A stretch of DNA of 64,000 bases from Lepidurus packardi (Eukaryota > Arthropoda > Branchiopoda > Notostraca > Triopsidae): positions 62,001-126,000 of the forward strand of contig JAKZAN010000001.1 of assembly GCA_023053545.1 (NCBI GenBank). Reading direction: 5' to 3'. Below are positions 31,044-41,159 of the stretch, piece by piece. The position numbers were made by a program, and so were the translations under genes. Position 1 is the first letter of the stretch; each line of letters begins with the position of its first letter. The notes beneath the pieces are model-generated. The model was not told where the DNA came from. It made no database searches and saw only the letters and a list, made by a program, of their open reading frames with translations.

Positions 31044-34000
31044 CTAGAGTAGTGCCCTCCCTTGTTTGTATATTTCGCGGGAGCTGTTTATGAAACTTTC
31101 AACTGCTGCAAAGATCTTCGGGTTTGTTAGAATGGTTTGCATATTGAAGTGAACTTTTTCTTTCGATAGTTTTTGAAGAAGGATTGCTCTTGGTTTGTTT
31201 AGCCACCTGCAATGGTAGAGAATGTGTTTGAGGTCTTGAGAACTTTGAGCGTAGCACGGGCAGAAAGGGTTGTCAGTCTTCTTTATACGATGGAGAAAAG
31301 CCAAGGAAGGATAGTGTGAACAGCGAAGTTTTATCAGGGTATAAATTGTGTGTCTGTTTATGTTTAATTTGCAAATGGGTGAGGATTCAGGAGTAATTCC
31401 TAAACTTAACAATGTTGAAGTTTTTTTAGTCCAATTTTCCACCCATTTTTGTTTGAATATGCTTTTAACTGTTTTTGGGATCTCTTGGGTTTCCCGATTA
31501 CAGTTAAACTGGGAGACCAATTGTTCGATTCGATATGAGCAAGTTGCGTATGAGGAATGACGAGGAGGATCCATGTTTCGGAGGTCTGCTGCATTTCTTG
31601 TTAAACCGAATCTAATCAGCCTTTCTTCGACGGCCAACTTCAGTGGAGGGATTCCAGTCTCTACTTCTAGGGTTGATGTTGGAGACGTTTTAAATGCTCC
31701 GGATATTATTAACAAGGCTTGGCGATGAAGGTATTTTAAAGTGGGGGATTTTTCGAACTTGAAGTTTGACCAGGCTGGTAGGCCGTAAAATATCTTAGAA
31801 TAAAGTGTAGCTAAAAGCAGAGATCTCAGCTGGTTAGTTCTTATAGCTGGAATATTATGGGACAAGTTTCGTATTTTCAGAATAATAAAATTTCCTTCGG
31901 CTGCAAGTCGATTAACATGCGATTTCCAGGATAGCTTTGTATCAAATAAGAGGCCAAGATAACGAACGTGGGGTCTTGGGATGATGGTGATATCACCCCA
32001 TGTAAGGGGCGTATCGTCAGGGTATCTTTTCTTTGAGAAATGTATCAGCTCTGTCTTGCTTTGACTGAAAGTGAGGTGAACACTAAGACTCCATTTCTCA
32101 AGTGCTTTCAGGGCATTTTGAAGCATCCTGATATTCACTTTCCCAGATGATCCGCTGATAGCTAAAAGTAAGTCATCAGCGAAAGCCTGCACACGGATGC
32201 GTTTGCTTTTGAGAAGTTTTAATGCTCCATCTATATATGTGACGAACAAAATTGGTGATAGGGGTGATCCTTGAGGGAGTCCTTTGCTGACATGAAAAGT
32301 TTGGCTCCTGTGGTTACCATGCTGGACGTAGATTGTGCGATCTGCTAAAAAGTTTTGAAGCCAATCTGCGACGTAACTTGGAACCTTTTTCTTTTTCAGT
32401 ATTTGGATTAACTTTCTATGATTAACATTATCAAAGGCTCCTTCAATGTCCAATAGAAGCGCTGTTGTAGTTTGATGTTTGTCGAATCCATTTAGGATTT
32501 GATTACTCAGGGCAAGCATAGCATCTGTGGTCGATTTCTTTGGACGAAAACCCCACTGATAGTCAGAGAGAAGCGATTTTTGTTCCATATGATCTAATAT
32601 TTTTAATGCAATCGTTTTTTCTAAAACTTTTCCTAGTGTGGAAAGTAAGGTTATGGGGCGGAAACTCTTATGTGTTTTATAGTCTGCCTTTTTGGGTTTA
32701 GGAACAGGGAGCACTTTTCCGATTTTCCAGGCGGTAGGAAAATACGAGTATTTTAAGGAGGCGTTAAAAATATTTACCACTATATTTCCGATTACTTTCC
32801 AGGTGTTTTTTAACACTATAGGCTGTATGGCATCATCTCCTGGTGCTTTAATATTAGGTAAAGCTCGCACGAGTGTTTTGAGCTCCCGCCAGGATATTTC
32901 TGGATATCTTTGCTGTCTTCTGAAATTGCATTTTCTTACGTTCTGATAGTTCGAAGTTTGAGTAGCTGAGAAGAACTTTTGCGCCAAAAAATTTAGTTTG
33001 TTAATTTCGTCCTCGAAAACGTCCCCTTGTTGATTTAACAGTTGTTCCAGGCTGTTTTTCGTTGTTTTTTCACGGTTTGCTCTATCCAATCCCCAGAGTA
33101 TTCTGTTGTCAGGAGTTTTTAGTTTCTGTTCCCAATATAAATTTTTTGCTACACGGCATTTGCTTGTGTACAAATTTCTCATAGTTTTCCATCGGGCTTG
33201 GTCTTGTACAGTTCTTGAATTTTTATAAATCCTTAGGCTTTTAGCTGTTTCTTTCCGGAGGTTTGCTAGTTCTTTGGACCACCAGGGATTTTCTCTTTTG
33301 GAAAGATTTGTTTTGGGGATATTAAGTTCCATTGCTTTATGTAGTGCTTGCGTTAGATTTTTAACTGTGTCGTCTAATTCCTCGGGGCCCGATATGTCAT
33401 GATATTTTATTTTACTTTTTTTCAGTTCCTCATTGAGAGTATTGTTTAATTTAATCCAGTCCACTTTATTATAGCTCCATATCCATGATTTAATTGATTC
33501 CTTATGGACATATATTTCTATTATAATTGCTTCGTGGTCCGATTGGTTGATAAAATCTGGGCTTTTAAAAATGGAGTGTCCGACGAAAGGTAGGCACTGG
33601 GTTGTAACAAACGTTAGATCTAAAGTGGATGAATTGCCTCTTTCGTTCAAGAAAGTAGAAAAGTTATGTTCATTTAAGATGGTCAAATTGTGGGTTGTGG
33701 TAAATTCGAACAGTTGGGTGCCTGGGATATCCGGGCTATGGTCTTCCCAGGCCCAGTGGTGAGCGTTCATGTCTCCACTGAAGATAAGACGTGGTGAAAT
33801 TTTTGAATATTTCTCCCAAATTTCTTGTAGTAATTTTTCTAAATCTTGGGTGAATCGTCTGTATACGCCGATTACTATAAATTCTGGGCGGTTATGACCT
33901 GGGAGTATTTTGATAACCGAATAAAGTTCATTTGTTTCAAGAATTTTCATATAGGAGGTATCCTGGTTTTTGAAAGTTGCTATCCCCTTATATTCGCCAG

Positions 34001-34205
34001 CTGGGGAATAGGTTACAAAGTTGCGAAAGGTTTTGCCAGGGGATAAGTTTTGTGGGGGTTCTAAGATAAATACGGCTTCAAAGTCACAATCGCTGGATAA
34101 ATTTATAGTTTCTTGTAGTTGCTGAAAATTTTTCCTGATATTGTGGATAAATATTTTAATCGGTTTATCGTTCATTTCAAATTGGTTATTGATTGTGATG
34201 ACCAT
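31044..34205 (-). CDS. J1 ORF2: endonuclease and reverse transcriptase (1,053 aa)
   Basis: The protein nicks target DNA and reverse-transcribes the element RNA. The APE-type endonuclease is at the N terminus: I-L-E-P-P near 48, G-D-M-N-A-H-H-W at 144-151 and a later S-D-H-E-A. Reverse transcriptase blocks follow: S-F-R-P-I-T-L-L-S, G-F-R-P-K-K-S-T, L-L-L-D-I-E-G-A-F-D, G-L-P-Q-G-S-P-L-S-P and the catalytic F-A-D-D near 675. A C-terminal C-P-C...H...C cluster closes it. Length and order fit Jockey-clade ORF2. All catalytic residues that I can place are present. Confidence 0.92.
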   Translation of the reverse strand: MVITINNQFEMNDKPIKIFIHNIRKNFQQLQETINLSSDCDFEAVFILEPPQNLSPGKTFRNFVTYSPAGEYKGIATFKNQDTSYMKILETNELYSVIKILPGHNRPEFIVIGVYRRFTQDLEKLLQEIWEKYSKISPRLIFSGDMNAHHWAWEDHSPDIPGTQLFEFTTTHNLTILNEHNFSTFLNERGNSSTLDLTFVTTQCLPFVGHSIFKSPDFINQSDHEAIIIEIYVHKESIKSWIWSYNKVDWIKLNNTLNEELKKSKIKYHDISGPEELDDTVKNLTQALHKAMELNIPKTNLSKRENPWWSKELANLRKETAKSLRIYKNSRTVQDQARWKTMRNLYTSKCRVAKNLYWEQKLKTPDNRILWGLDRANREKTTKNSLEQLLNQQGDVFEDEINKLNFLAQKFFSATQTSNYQNVRKCNFRRQQRYPEISWRELKTLVRALPNIKAPGDDAIQPIVLKNTWKVIGNIVVNIFNASLKYSYFPTAWKIGKVLPVPKPKKADYKTHKSFRPITLLSTLGKVLEKTIALKILDHMEQKSLLSDYQWGFRPKKSTTDAMLALSNQILNGFDKHQTTTALLLDIEGAFDNVNHRKLIQILKKKKVPSYVADWLQNFLADRTIYVQHGNHRSQTFHVSKGLPQGSPLSPILFVTYIDGALKLLKSKRIRVQAFADDLLLAISGSSGKVNIRMLQNALKALEKWSLSVHLTFSQSKTELIHFSKKRYPDDTPLTWGDITIIPRPHVRYLGLLFDTKLSWKSHVNRLAAEGNFIILKIRNLSHNIPAIRTNQLRSLLLATLYSKIFYGLPAWSNFKFEKSPTLKYLHRQALLIISGAFKTSPTSTLEVETGIPPLKLAVEERLIRFGLTRNAADLRNMDPPRHSSYATCSYRIEQLVSQFNCNRETQEIPKTVKSIFKQKWVENWTKKTSTLLSLGITPESSPICKLNINRHTIYTLIKLRCSHYPSLAFLHRIKKTDNPFCPCYAQSSQDLKHILYHCRWLNKPRAILLQKLSKEKVHFNMQTILTNPKIFAAVESFINSSREIYKQGRALL

Positions 34206-35577
34206 CCCTGGTGCAAGTTCCTTTTGCTGCCAGGTTCTTTGTGTTTTCTTGGGGGTTTTTTGGTCCTCTTTTCTTTATTTCCTCCGCTCGAATAAGGCAA
34301 ATTCTATCGTAAGATGCGTGACTACCCTGGCAATTTGCGCATTTAAATTGGCTGCTTTGGCACTCCTTGGTTGAATGTTGCTCGCTTGCACACTTGGCGC
34401 ATTTACTGGATCTGCTTGTACACTTTTGTGCGAAGTGGCCATACGCTTGACAGCGAAAGCATTGGATGACCAGGGGTGGATGGGCCTCTTCAAGTTGAAC
34501 TGTTCTATTGAAGGCAAATAGGGCTCCTACCTTCAGTAGCGTGTTTTTTTCCTCCTGGGAGTTGCAAGTGTACATGATAGATCCATATGCTTTGTCACTG
34601 GTTGGGTTCAGCCATTTAATTTGATTTGGCGAAAAGGTAATTTCTAGGATTGAGTTTTTCCTTGTCAAATGTTGGCTAATTTCTGTTTCTTGTTTGTCTT
34701 TCGGCAGTTGGTGGATAACGATGTTAAGATTAGGGCGATGTTCAATTATTTTAACCCGACCGAGATTTTTCAAATTTGCAGTTTGGATGGCAGTTCCTGC
34801 CTTTATTTTGTCCTCTTTGGACTTGAAAGTGATGAAAAGCTTTCCTTCTTCCTTCTTTGTGGCCAGGACTGGGCTTGGTAAGCTTGGTTCAATTTTTGCC
34901 AAGTCTTCGTCGATGAGCTCAAGTAATTCCTTTCTCGGTATGGTTTTTCCCCATTTTTCTGGATCTTCTTGCTGGATGATCAATATTTCTTCAGGGAGTG
35001 TGGATTTGGTTGGTTTTGGGGTGTTAGCCCGAGCTGTATTCCCTAGTTGATCTGGAGCGAGGTTTGTGGTCCGAGGAGTTTTTTTTCGGATAGCTTCTGA
35101 CCAGGTTTCTTTCACCTGTGTTGGGGTCTCTTGAGAGCGGTTCATTTTGTGGAGTTCATCTTTAAGAGACTGAACTTCCTCAGTTAAGGAGATAATTTGT
35201 CCTATAAGCAGATCTTGATTTTCCTTGAGGGTCTTGTTTGATTCAATTATTATGGTTTGGTTCCCGTGCAGCAATCGGATTTGCGATAGCAGAAGATCGA
35301 GGGTTTTGGAGTGGTATTCCTCATCTGAGACTGAATGTTTACGGGAAGTTTCTTCGCGCATAGGAGACATTGTTCTTTTCCGGGATTGAGAGTTTTTTTT
35401 GTGACGACAGTCAGGACACGTTGTAGCCAGGTGGTGGTCTTTTGTAAAGCTTTCGCTACACATTGTACAGCGAAGTATGAGCGGTGGGTTTTTAACTTGG
35501 CTTTCAACCCGGTTGGCAAGGTCACCAGGTTCACCACGTGTGCCCTGCGCAAGGCAGGGCACTGGCTCCCCGTCCAA
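34186..35577 (-). CDS. J1 ORF1: gag-like nucleic-acid-binding protein (463 aa or longer)
   Basis: Near the N terminus is a C-T-M-C...C-P-D-C pair. A predicted coiled coil follows at about 80-150, then a basic middle domain with V-I-H-Q-L-P-K-D. Three CCHC knuckles lie near the end: C-F-R-C-Q-A-Y-G-H, C-A-K-C-A-S-E-Q-H and C-A-N-C-Q-G-S-H. The product would coat the LINE RNA. The position given as start is TTG, and the frame is open for about 39 more codons upstream, so the true start may be lost. Confidence 0.85.
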   Translation of the reverse strand: MDGEPVPCLAQGTRGEPGDLANRVESQVKNPPLILRCTMCSESFTKDHHLATTCPDCRHKKNSQSRKRTMSPMREETSRKHSVSDEEYHSKTLDLLLSQIRLLHGNQTIIIESNKTLKENQDLLIGQIISLTEEVQSLKDELHKMNRSQETPTQVKETWSEAIRKKTPRTTNLAPDQLGNTARANTPKPTKSTLPEEILIIQQEDPEKWGKTIPRKELLELIDEDLAKIEPSLPSPVLATKKEEGKLFITFKSKEDKIKAGTAIQTANLKNLGRVKIIEHRPNLNIVIHQLPKDKQETEISQHLTRKNSILEITFSPNQIKWLNPTSDKAYGSIMYTCNSQEEKNTLLKVGALFAFNRTVQLEEAHPPLVIQCFRCQAYGHFAQKCTSRSSKCAKCASEQHSTKECQSSQFKCANCQGSHASYDRICLIRAEEIKKRGPKNPQENTKNLAAKGTCTRDGHHNQ

Positions 35578-35699
35578 TTTGATAGGGGCTTGAGCATAGC
35601 TCGTTGCCTCTTCTTTATTGACTATTTCTGTTTGTGTTACATAGGCTTTCGTACCAGGTATATTATATGGAGAAAAAATGTCATTTGATTAAAAGGAAC

Positions 35700-38600
35700 T
35701 TTTAAATAACGCATTTGTTATACTTTTATTTTAAAGTTTTAAGATTTTTTTTGCGGAATTGATATAATTGGTGATTGGGATTGAGGTTTTTTGGTTAGTT
35801 AAGATTTGTTCGGGTTTGAAATGTAGTATTGCTTTGACTTAGCGTTCTAAGTAAGATGGCTCTAGGTTTGTTTAACAGTGGGCAATGAAAAAGTATATGA
35901 GTTAATGTTTGGCGGAAGTAGTTAGTGCAAGGACAAATCATGTTAGAGGTTTTTTTAATCCGAAATAAATATGATTTTGTGGGGAAGTGTGTTGTTCTTA
36001 ATTGGATGAGTGTAGATATGATTTTGTGTGCATGATTAGATTTGCAAATAGGTTTTGAGTAAGGATTGATGTTTAAATCGTGGAGGGGAGAGATTTGTGT
36101 ATTCCACTCTTCTGTCCATTTCAGCAAAATTATTTGTTTAATTGATTTTTTAATGTCTTCTTGTTGGAGTTTTTGAAGAGGGTTTTGTTTTTTTGTCATT
36201 TCGATAAAGAGTGAGCATGAGGTATACCGTTTATGTATGGGAGTTGAAGTGATTACGGTGTTTGTTTTGTGGGCAAATCTTAGAATTCTTTCTAATTGTA
36301 AAAGATCCAATGGGGGTACCCCTGTTTCTATCTGTAGAGCTGAAGTTGGGGTGGTCCTCAGAGCACCAGTGATGAGAAGGAGTGCGTTTCTGTGGAGTGT
36401 TCTTAAGGTTGGAAATGAAGAGAGTTTAACATTACTCCAAGCAGGTAATCCGTAAAGTAATTTGGAGTAAAAGATGCTTAGAACTAAAGTTCTTAATTGA
36501 TTAGTTTTTATAGATGGAAGGAAGTTAGTTAATTTTTTTAGTCTGGTTAAGATATAGTGGCCTTTTGAGGATAGGTGGGCGATGTGTTTTTTCCAATTTA
36601 ATTTTGAATCGAATATAATTCCAAGGTAGCGCACTTCATCTTTTGGAGGAATGATTTCTTGTCCCCATTTAAGTGGTAGATTTTGTATAGTTCTTTTCCT
36701 TGAAAAGTGTACGAGTTCAGTTTTTGTTTTCGAGAAAGTTAGTTTTACATGTTCACTCCACTTTTCTATGTCTTTTAGTGCTTTTTCGAGGGTTTTGATA
36801 TTACCTTTTTCTGATTTGCCCCTGATCAAAAGAAGTAAGTCGTCCGCAAAAGCCTGGATTGTTAATCTTTTACTTTTGATAATTTTCAATGCATCGTCAA
36901 TGTAGATTAGAAAGAGGAGAGGGGCGAGCCTTGAGGAACGCCTTGTTTTAAATGGAAATTTTGACTTGTGTAAGGGCCGTATGTGCTGTATCCTGTTCTA
37001 TTATCTAAGAAGCTCTTAAGCCAGTTGATTAGGTTGATAGGGATCTTTTTCTTTCTTGCCTTTTCAAGTAAAACTGCATGGTTGACATGGTTAAACGCTC
37101 CATGAATGTCTAGTAGAAGGGCCGTGGTAATTTTACCTTTGTCAAAACCATGAAGGATATTATCTGAGAAGTTTAGCATAGCATTTACAGTAGATCTTTG
37201 ATTTCTAAATCCCCATTGGTTTTCTGATAGGATATTTTTTTGTTCTAGGTAGTCTGTGATTTTTTTGGCTATGCATTTTTCTAGGATTTTGCCAAGATGA
37301 GATAGTAGGGCGATGGGACGAAAATTATTGTGGGAGGAATAGTCATTTTTACCTGGTTTTGGTATTGGGAGAATTTTGGTCGATTTCCAGGCTTTAGGAA
37401 AATAAGATAATCTTATGGATGAATTAAATAGTGCAGTTACAGCATAACCAATGGATAGCCAAGTCTTTTTAATGAGTATTGGTTGTATATTGTCTTCGCC
37501 AGAGGCTTTGAAGAGGGGAAGGTTTTTAATTAATTCTGATAGTTGTTCGTAATCCAGAAGAGCGAAACTTGTTTGTCTAGTTATGTATAGATGGTCAAGT
37601 TTATGTACCTGTTTTTGTACAGTAATTTGAGGGATTGTGGTGATCGGAGCTGGTAGATCTAACATTTTTTGAGCTAGAAAGTCTAATTGTCAGTAATCTG
37701 TTTAAAAGATTTTCCTGTATCATCTAGTAGTTGGTCTAATGAGTTTTGGTTTGCGTTGGATCGAAATTTGTGATCTAATTTCCAGAGAATTCTAGAGTCA
37801 GGAGTGTTCATTTTTAGTTGCCAATAGTTCGCTCGAGTTTGACGACATTTCATAGTGTATAAGTTCCTAGCATCTTTCCAAGTTCTTTCATTGTTTTGGG
37901 TTGGTGACTTTTTATACAATTGTAGGTGTTGTGCTGTTAGTTTTCTAACGAGGTTTAGATCTTTTGTCCACCAAGGACTTTTCTTTCTCGTTGAATTGAT
38001 TTTTGGGATATACTTGCTGGCTGTATCGGTAAGGAGTTTAGTTAAAAGTTGTGTGGAAACATCTATTTCCTTGGCTATTTCCTTGAAAATCATTTGTTTT
38101 TATTATTTTCTATTAGTTCTGATAAGGTGTTGTTGATTAGTTCCCAGTTGGCCAGTTTATAGTTCCATTGTTCGGGTCTATATTGAACAAAAGGGGCTTT
38201 GATTTTTAGGAGGATAGCTTGATGATCAGATTCGTTTAGAAAATCAGGGTTATCTAGAAGACGAAGGTGAAGAAGGTGGGACATTTCAGAAGAAGCGAAA
38301 ACTAAGTCTATTGTGGAGGATTCGCCCTTTTCGTTCATGAATGTAGGGACATTCCATTTATTTAGGAGGATTAAGTTTAAGGAATAAGTGATAAAATCGT
38401 ATAGCTGAAGGCCAGGTTTATCCACTTTTTTTGCCTCCCAGTGCCAGTGATGGGCATTAAAATCGCCACAGATAATTATGTAAGAATTTATCTTTTCTAA
38501 TTCCTTCCAGATTTCAGTAAGGAGTGATGAGACTTCATTTGTATGTCTTCTGGAGATTGTAACAAGAATTATGGGGAGATGGTTTTTGAATGATATTTTG

Positions 38601-39217
38601 GTTAGAGAGTAAAGTTCTCGAGATATTAATATTTCAATGTGATGGGCTGAATTATCTTTGAAGCTAATAGTACCAATATATGAAGAGTCAGGTTTAGTGG
38701 TTTGGAAGTTTGAAATTGTTGTAAAGTGAAAATTAGTTGGAGGTTCGAGAATAAAAGCTACGTCAGAGTTGTGGTTGTGTGCTTCACGCAGTGTTTCAAA
38801 AAGTTGATTCTTGTTTTTTCGGATATTATGAATTAGAATATTGGTGGAATGAGAAGAAGAGGAATTACATCGAGTTTGAGACAGGAGGGGTTTTGGTTTG
38901 GCTTGTTTTGAGGTTAACTGGCGGCTTTTTTGATAGCTGCTATTCTTGATGGGCACGAGTGATCGAAGGCTGTATGGTTACCTCTGCAGTTGGAGCATTT
39001 TAAGCGGGCTCCCCGTCCATCTGCCTGATAATCTAGCCAATTAATCCAAACCAGTGAAACAAAAAACAAAAGCTGAAAACAGTGTAACTTTTGAGAGTCT
39101 AATGGGATCTTTCCAGATTAATCCGTTTCTTAACAACAGTGATATGGATTTCACAGAAAGACACCTCACTTTCACAGAGCGATTTGACACACGTCCGACC
39201 AACAGGTCTTCTGTCAC
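35700..39217 (-). mobile_element. Jockey-clade LINE J2, broken, with 5' untranslated region
   Basis: Endonuclease (38090-38956, G-D-F-N-A-H-H-W-H-W) and reverse transcriptase (F-A-D-D-L-L-L-L near 36850) pieces lie in several frames, with shifts near 38090, 37670 and 36900. ORF1 is mostly gone: its first codons (M-D-G-E-P near 39022) run straight into its last zinc knuckle (L-K-C-S-N-C-R-G-N-H). About 190 bases of 5' leader extend to 39217 and include a downstream-promoter-like GGACGTGT. The 3' end meets J1 near 35700 without its own poly(A) run. Confidence 0.8.
39189..39196 (-). promoter_or_regulatory. DPE-like internal promoter motif of LINE J2
   Basis: The minus strand reads GGACGTGT about 20-30 nt from the inferred 5' end. 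Jockey, Doc, F and I elements carry an RGACGTGY-type downstream promoter element at about +28, so the match supports a full 5' end at 39217. Confidence 0.45.
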
Positions 39218-39231
39218 ATTTCGGATACTTT
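39218..39231. repeat. right copy of the 14-bp target-site duplication
   Basis: ATTTCGGATACTTT, identical to 30887-30900. Together the two copies bracket both LINEs as one insertion unit. Confidence 0.65.
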
Positions 39232-39399
39232 CTGATCCACGAAACTATTGTAAAGTTAAATGCTAATTGTCCAAAAGTAATGCTAATAACCCAAGTGTTT
39301 ATGAAGGAGCTGTTTGGAATCTAAAGTTTGAAAAAGTGATTTACCAAAGCCCCGAGCAGTTTTCTGTTTAGTATGTACTGTAAACTTTCTTTGGTTTAG

Positions 39400-39592
39400 G
39401 TACTGGGCAGTAACAAGCATTGATTACGTCCAAAAACGGACCCGGTAGCGAGTGCTGCTTATAGTCGCAGGCGTATGGTGTGCCTCATTGTTAATTTCAC
39501 TCGGTCCAATGTTTGGTTGGAAAGACTCGAAATGGTATGAGCGTGTATTGGTCTTCAAGATGTGTCTGGTGAGCCAAGACGTCGCATATCAG
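39400..39592 (+). pseudogene. 5-HT1-like serotonin receptor exon (TM3 end to extracellular loop 2)
   Basis: The exon has a TTTAG acceptor and a CAG|GTACTT donor. It reads Y-W-A-V-T-S-I-D-Y-V, then V-W-C-A-S-L-L-I-S-L-G-P and F-G-W-K-D, and ends C-L-V-S-Q-D-V-A-Y-Q. This wording is typical of arthropod 5-HT1-type receptors: DRY-adjacent loop, TM4 and the loop cysteine. An in-frame TAG at 39446-39448 sits where the R-T-P-R-R loop would be, so the exon is dead or the read is wrong. A possible following exon-like piece (about 39915-40138) starts with a membrane-like M-L-L-V-Y-Y-Y but is not convincing. Confidence 0.65.
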
Positions 39593-40990
39593 GTACTTTT
39601 GCCAGTCCTATTTTCCTTATACTAATCCTGTATTTCAATCATTCCGTTTCTTATTAGTTTAATCTAATACGATTCTATAAACTTAAATAATGTTATGATT
39701 TTAAGACACTATATTCTATACATTCCATTTAGTCATCTTTTATTTTTCGTTACGTTACGTTCGTTTCTTTTCTTTAAGTTCGAATTTCAGACTGTCTTAC
39801 GCATGTTATGATTATAAACACTCGAATAATATAAGATATAAAATAGCACTGGGTAAACCTCTTTAACTCAGCTTTTATTTCTCTTTACAATTCTTTCCAT
39901 TTTCTTCTCTTAGATTAAAGTATTCATGTTGCTTGTATACTACTATACATTTGGCAGAATAGAGTTATACAAAGCGGGCTTAGACCCATGCGACTTTGAG
40001 ACCCAATATCGAAGGAGGACTGTTCTCGAGTCCTTTGAACTTGAAAGGGTTTTAAGGGATACGAAACTTGAAAGTAACTCTAGAAGCTGTAGAAGAGGAC
40101 AGATAGAGCTGACAAAGAGCCAAAGTTGGAGCCGTTAGAGCAAAAACACCGAAGAACAAAATCCCATTTGTCTTCCTGTTTGGTCGGAATAAAATCGAAG
40201 TTGTTTACTGTTCTACCTTCATCTGTCCCTATCCAACCAAAGCTATACCCGATCAGCTTCAGTGACGTCATCACAGTATGGAAACGTCTGATCCACAACC
40301 TCCAACCGGTTCAACCTGCACTATAAACCAACCTGACAACACCGACCAAGAAAATGGCCAAAACATGGATACACATAATCCAAAGGTGATAACCTGCGGA
40401 GGCTGCAATGAACCCTTGAGAAAGACCACGCGAGAGCCAAAACCTGCCCATCCTGCAGAAATGAAGCCGCAACCAAAAGAACCAGAACACACTCACCAGG
40501 AGGAACCGTCAGGGTTACACGAACTCGCTCATCTTCAGTTGAGAAAGCAAATGAGGATAAGTTCGAATACGTAGCAAACACCATCCGAAACATCCAAGAA
40601 AACCAAACGTTATTAATCCAAGAAGTGGCCAAGCTCACGGATACCATCCAGACACAAAGCACGTGGATCCAGAATCTGGAAAAGGAGCTCAGTTCACTAC
40701 AACACCAAAGAGAAAACACAATTTCCGATGAAGCTTCATGGACACAAGTCGTGAAACGTGCCCGAAAACCCCCAAGAATACCCGAAGTTGACGTCCCTAC
40801 CCCCGCTAATGTAGGAGTCACCAACAGCAATGTTAACAAAGCTACCCCAAGGCCCCATCAAGAGTACGAAAATGTACTGGTAATTCAACAGCAAGACGTC
40901 TCAAAACGGAACCTTACAGTCGCAAGGAGAGACTTGTTAACTCTTGTCGAACAAGATATTGTTATAGACCAAGGCCAAGGCTAGGGGGCC

Positions 40991-41159
40991 TGTAGGGAAC
41001 GATAGGGGAACCACCACCTTGCTGTTTGTTGTGTTGTTAATTGGTTGTCTTAACGCTGGGCAAACGTCTACTCGGGGAAGGGTATAAAACACCGATGTTC
41101 CCAGTTAATGGGCAGTAGAGCACAGACTTGAATACAAGCCAGAAAACTAAGCCGTGACA
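40991..41159 (+). repeat. LTR of nested Gypsy-like fossil (about 169 bp)
   Basis: It starts TGTAGGGAAC and ends CCGTGACA, with a TATAAAA-type stretch at about 41082. Ends are inferred from the TG/CA rule and the adjoining primer-binding-like site, since no second copy is available for comparison. Confidence 0.6.

Larger units (their letters stand above)
30898..35700 (-). mobile_element. Jockey-clade LINE J1, both ORFs intact, with poly(A) tail
   Basis: On the minus strand ORF1 (34186 to about 35577 or further) overlaps ORF2 (31044-34205) by 20 bases. A 120-base 3' untranslated region then leads to a run of 26 A (seen as T at 30898-30923). Neither ORF has an internal stop. ORF1 stays open upstream to about 35695 without an in-frame ATG, so the 5' end seems slightly truncated, and the 3' end of another LINE (J2) begins there. 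The intact frames suggest recent insertion. Confidence 0.88.

Noticed and set aside
39914-40138. Second exon of the 5-HT1-like receptor
   Set aside because: A TTCTCTTAG acceptor and a short hydrophobic start are present, but the rest lacks the TM5 Pro and other receptor residues, so I did not annotate it as a receptor exon.
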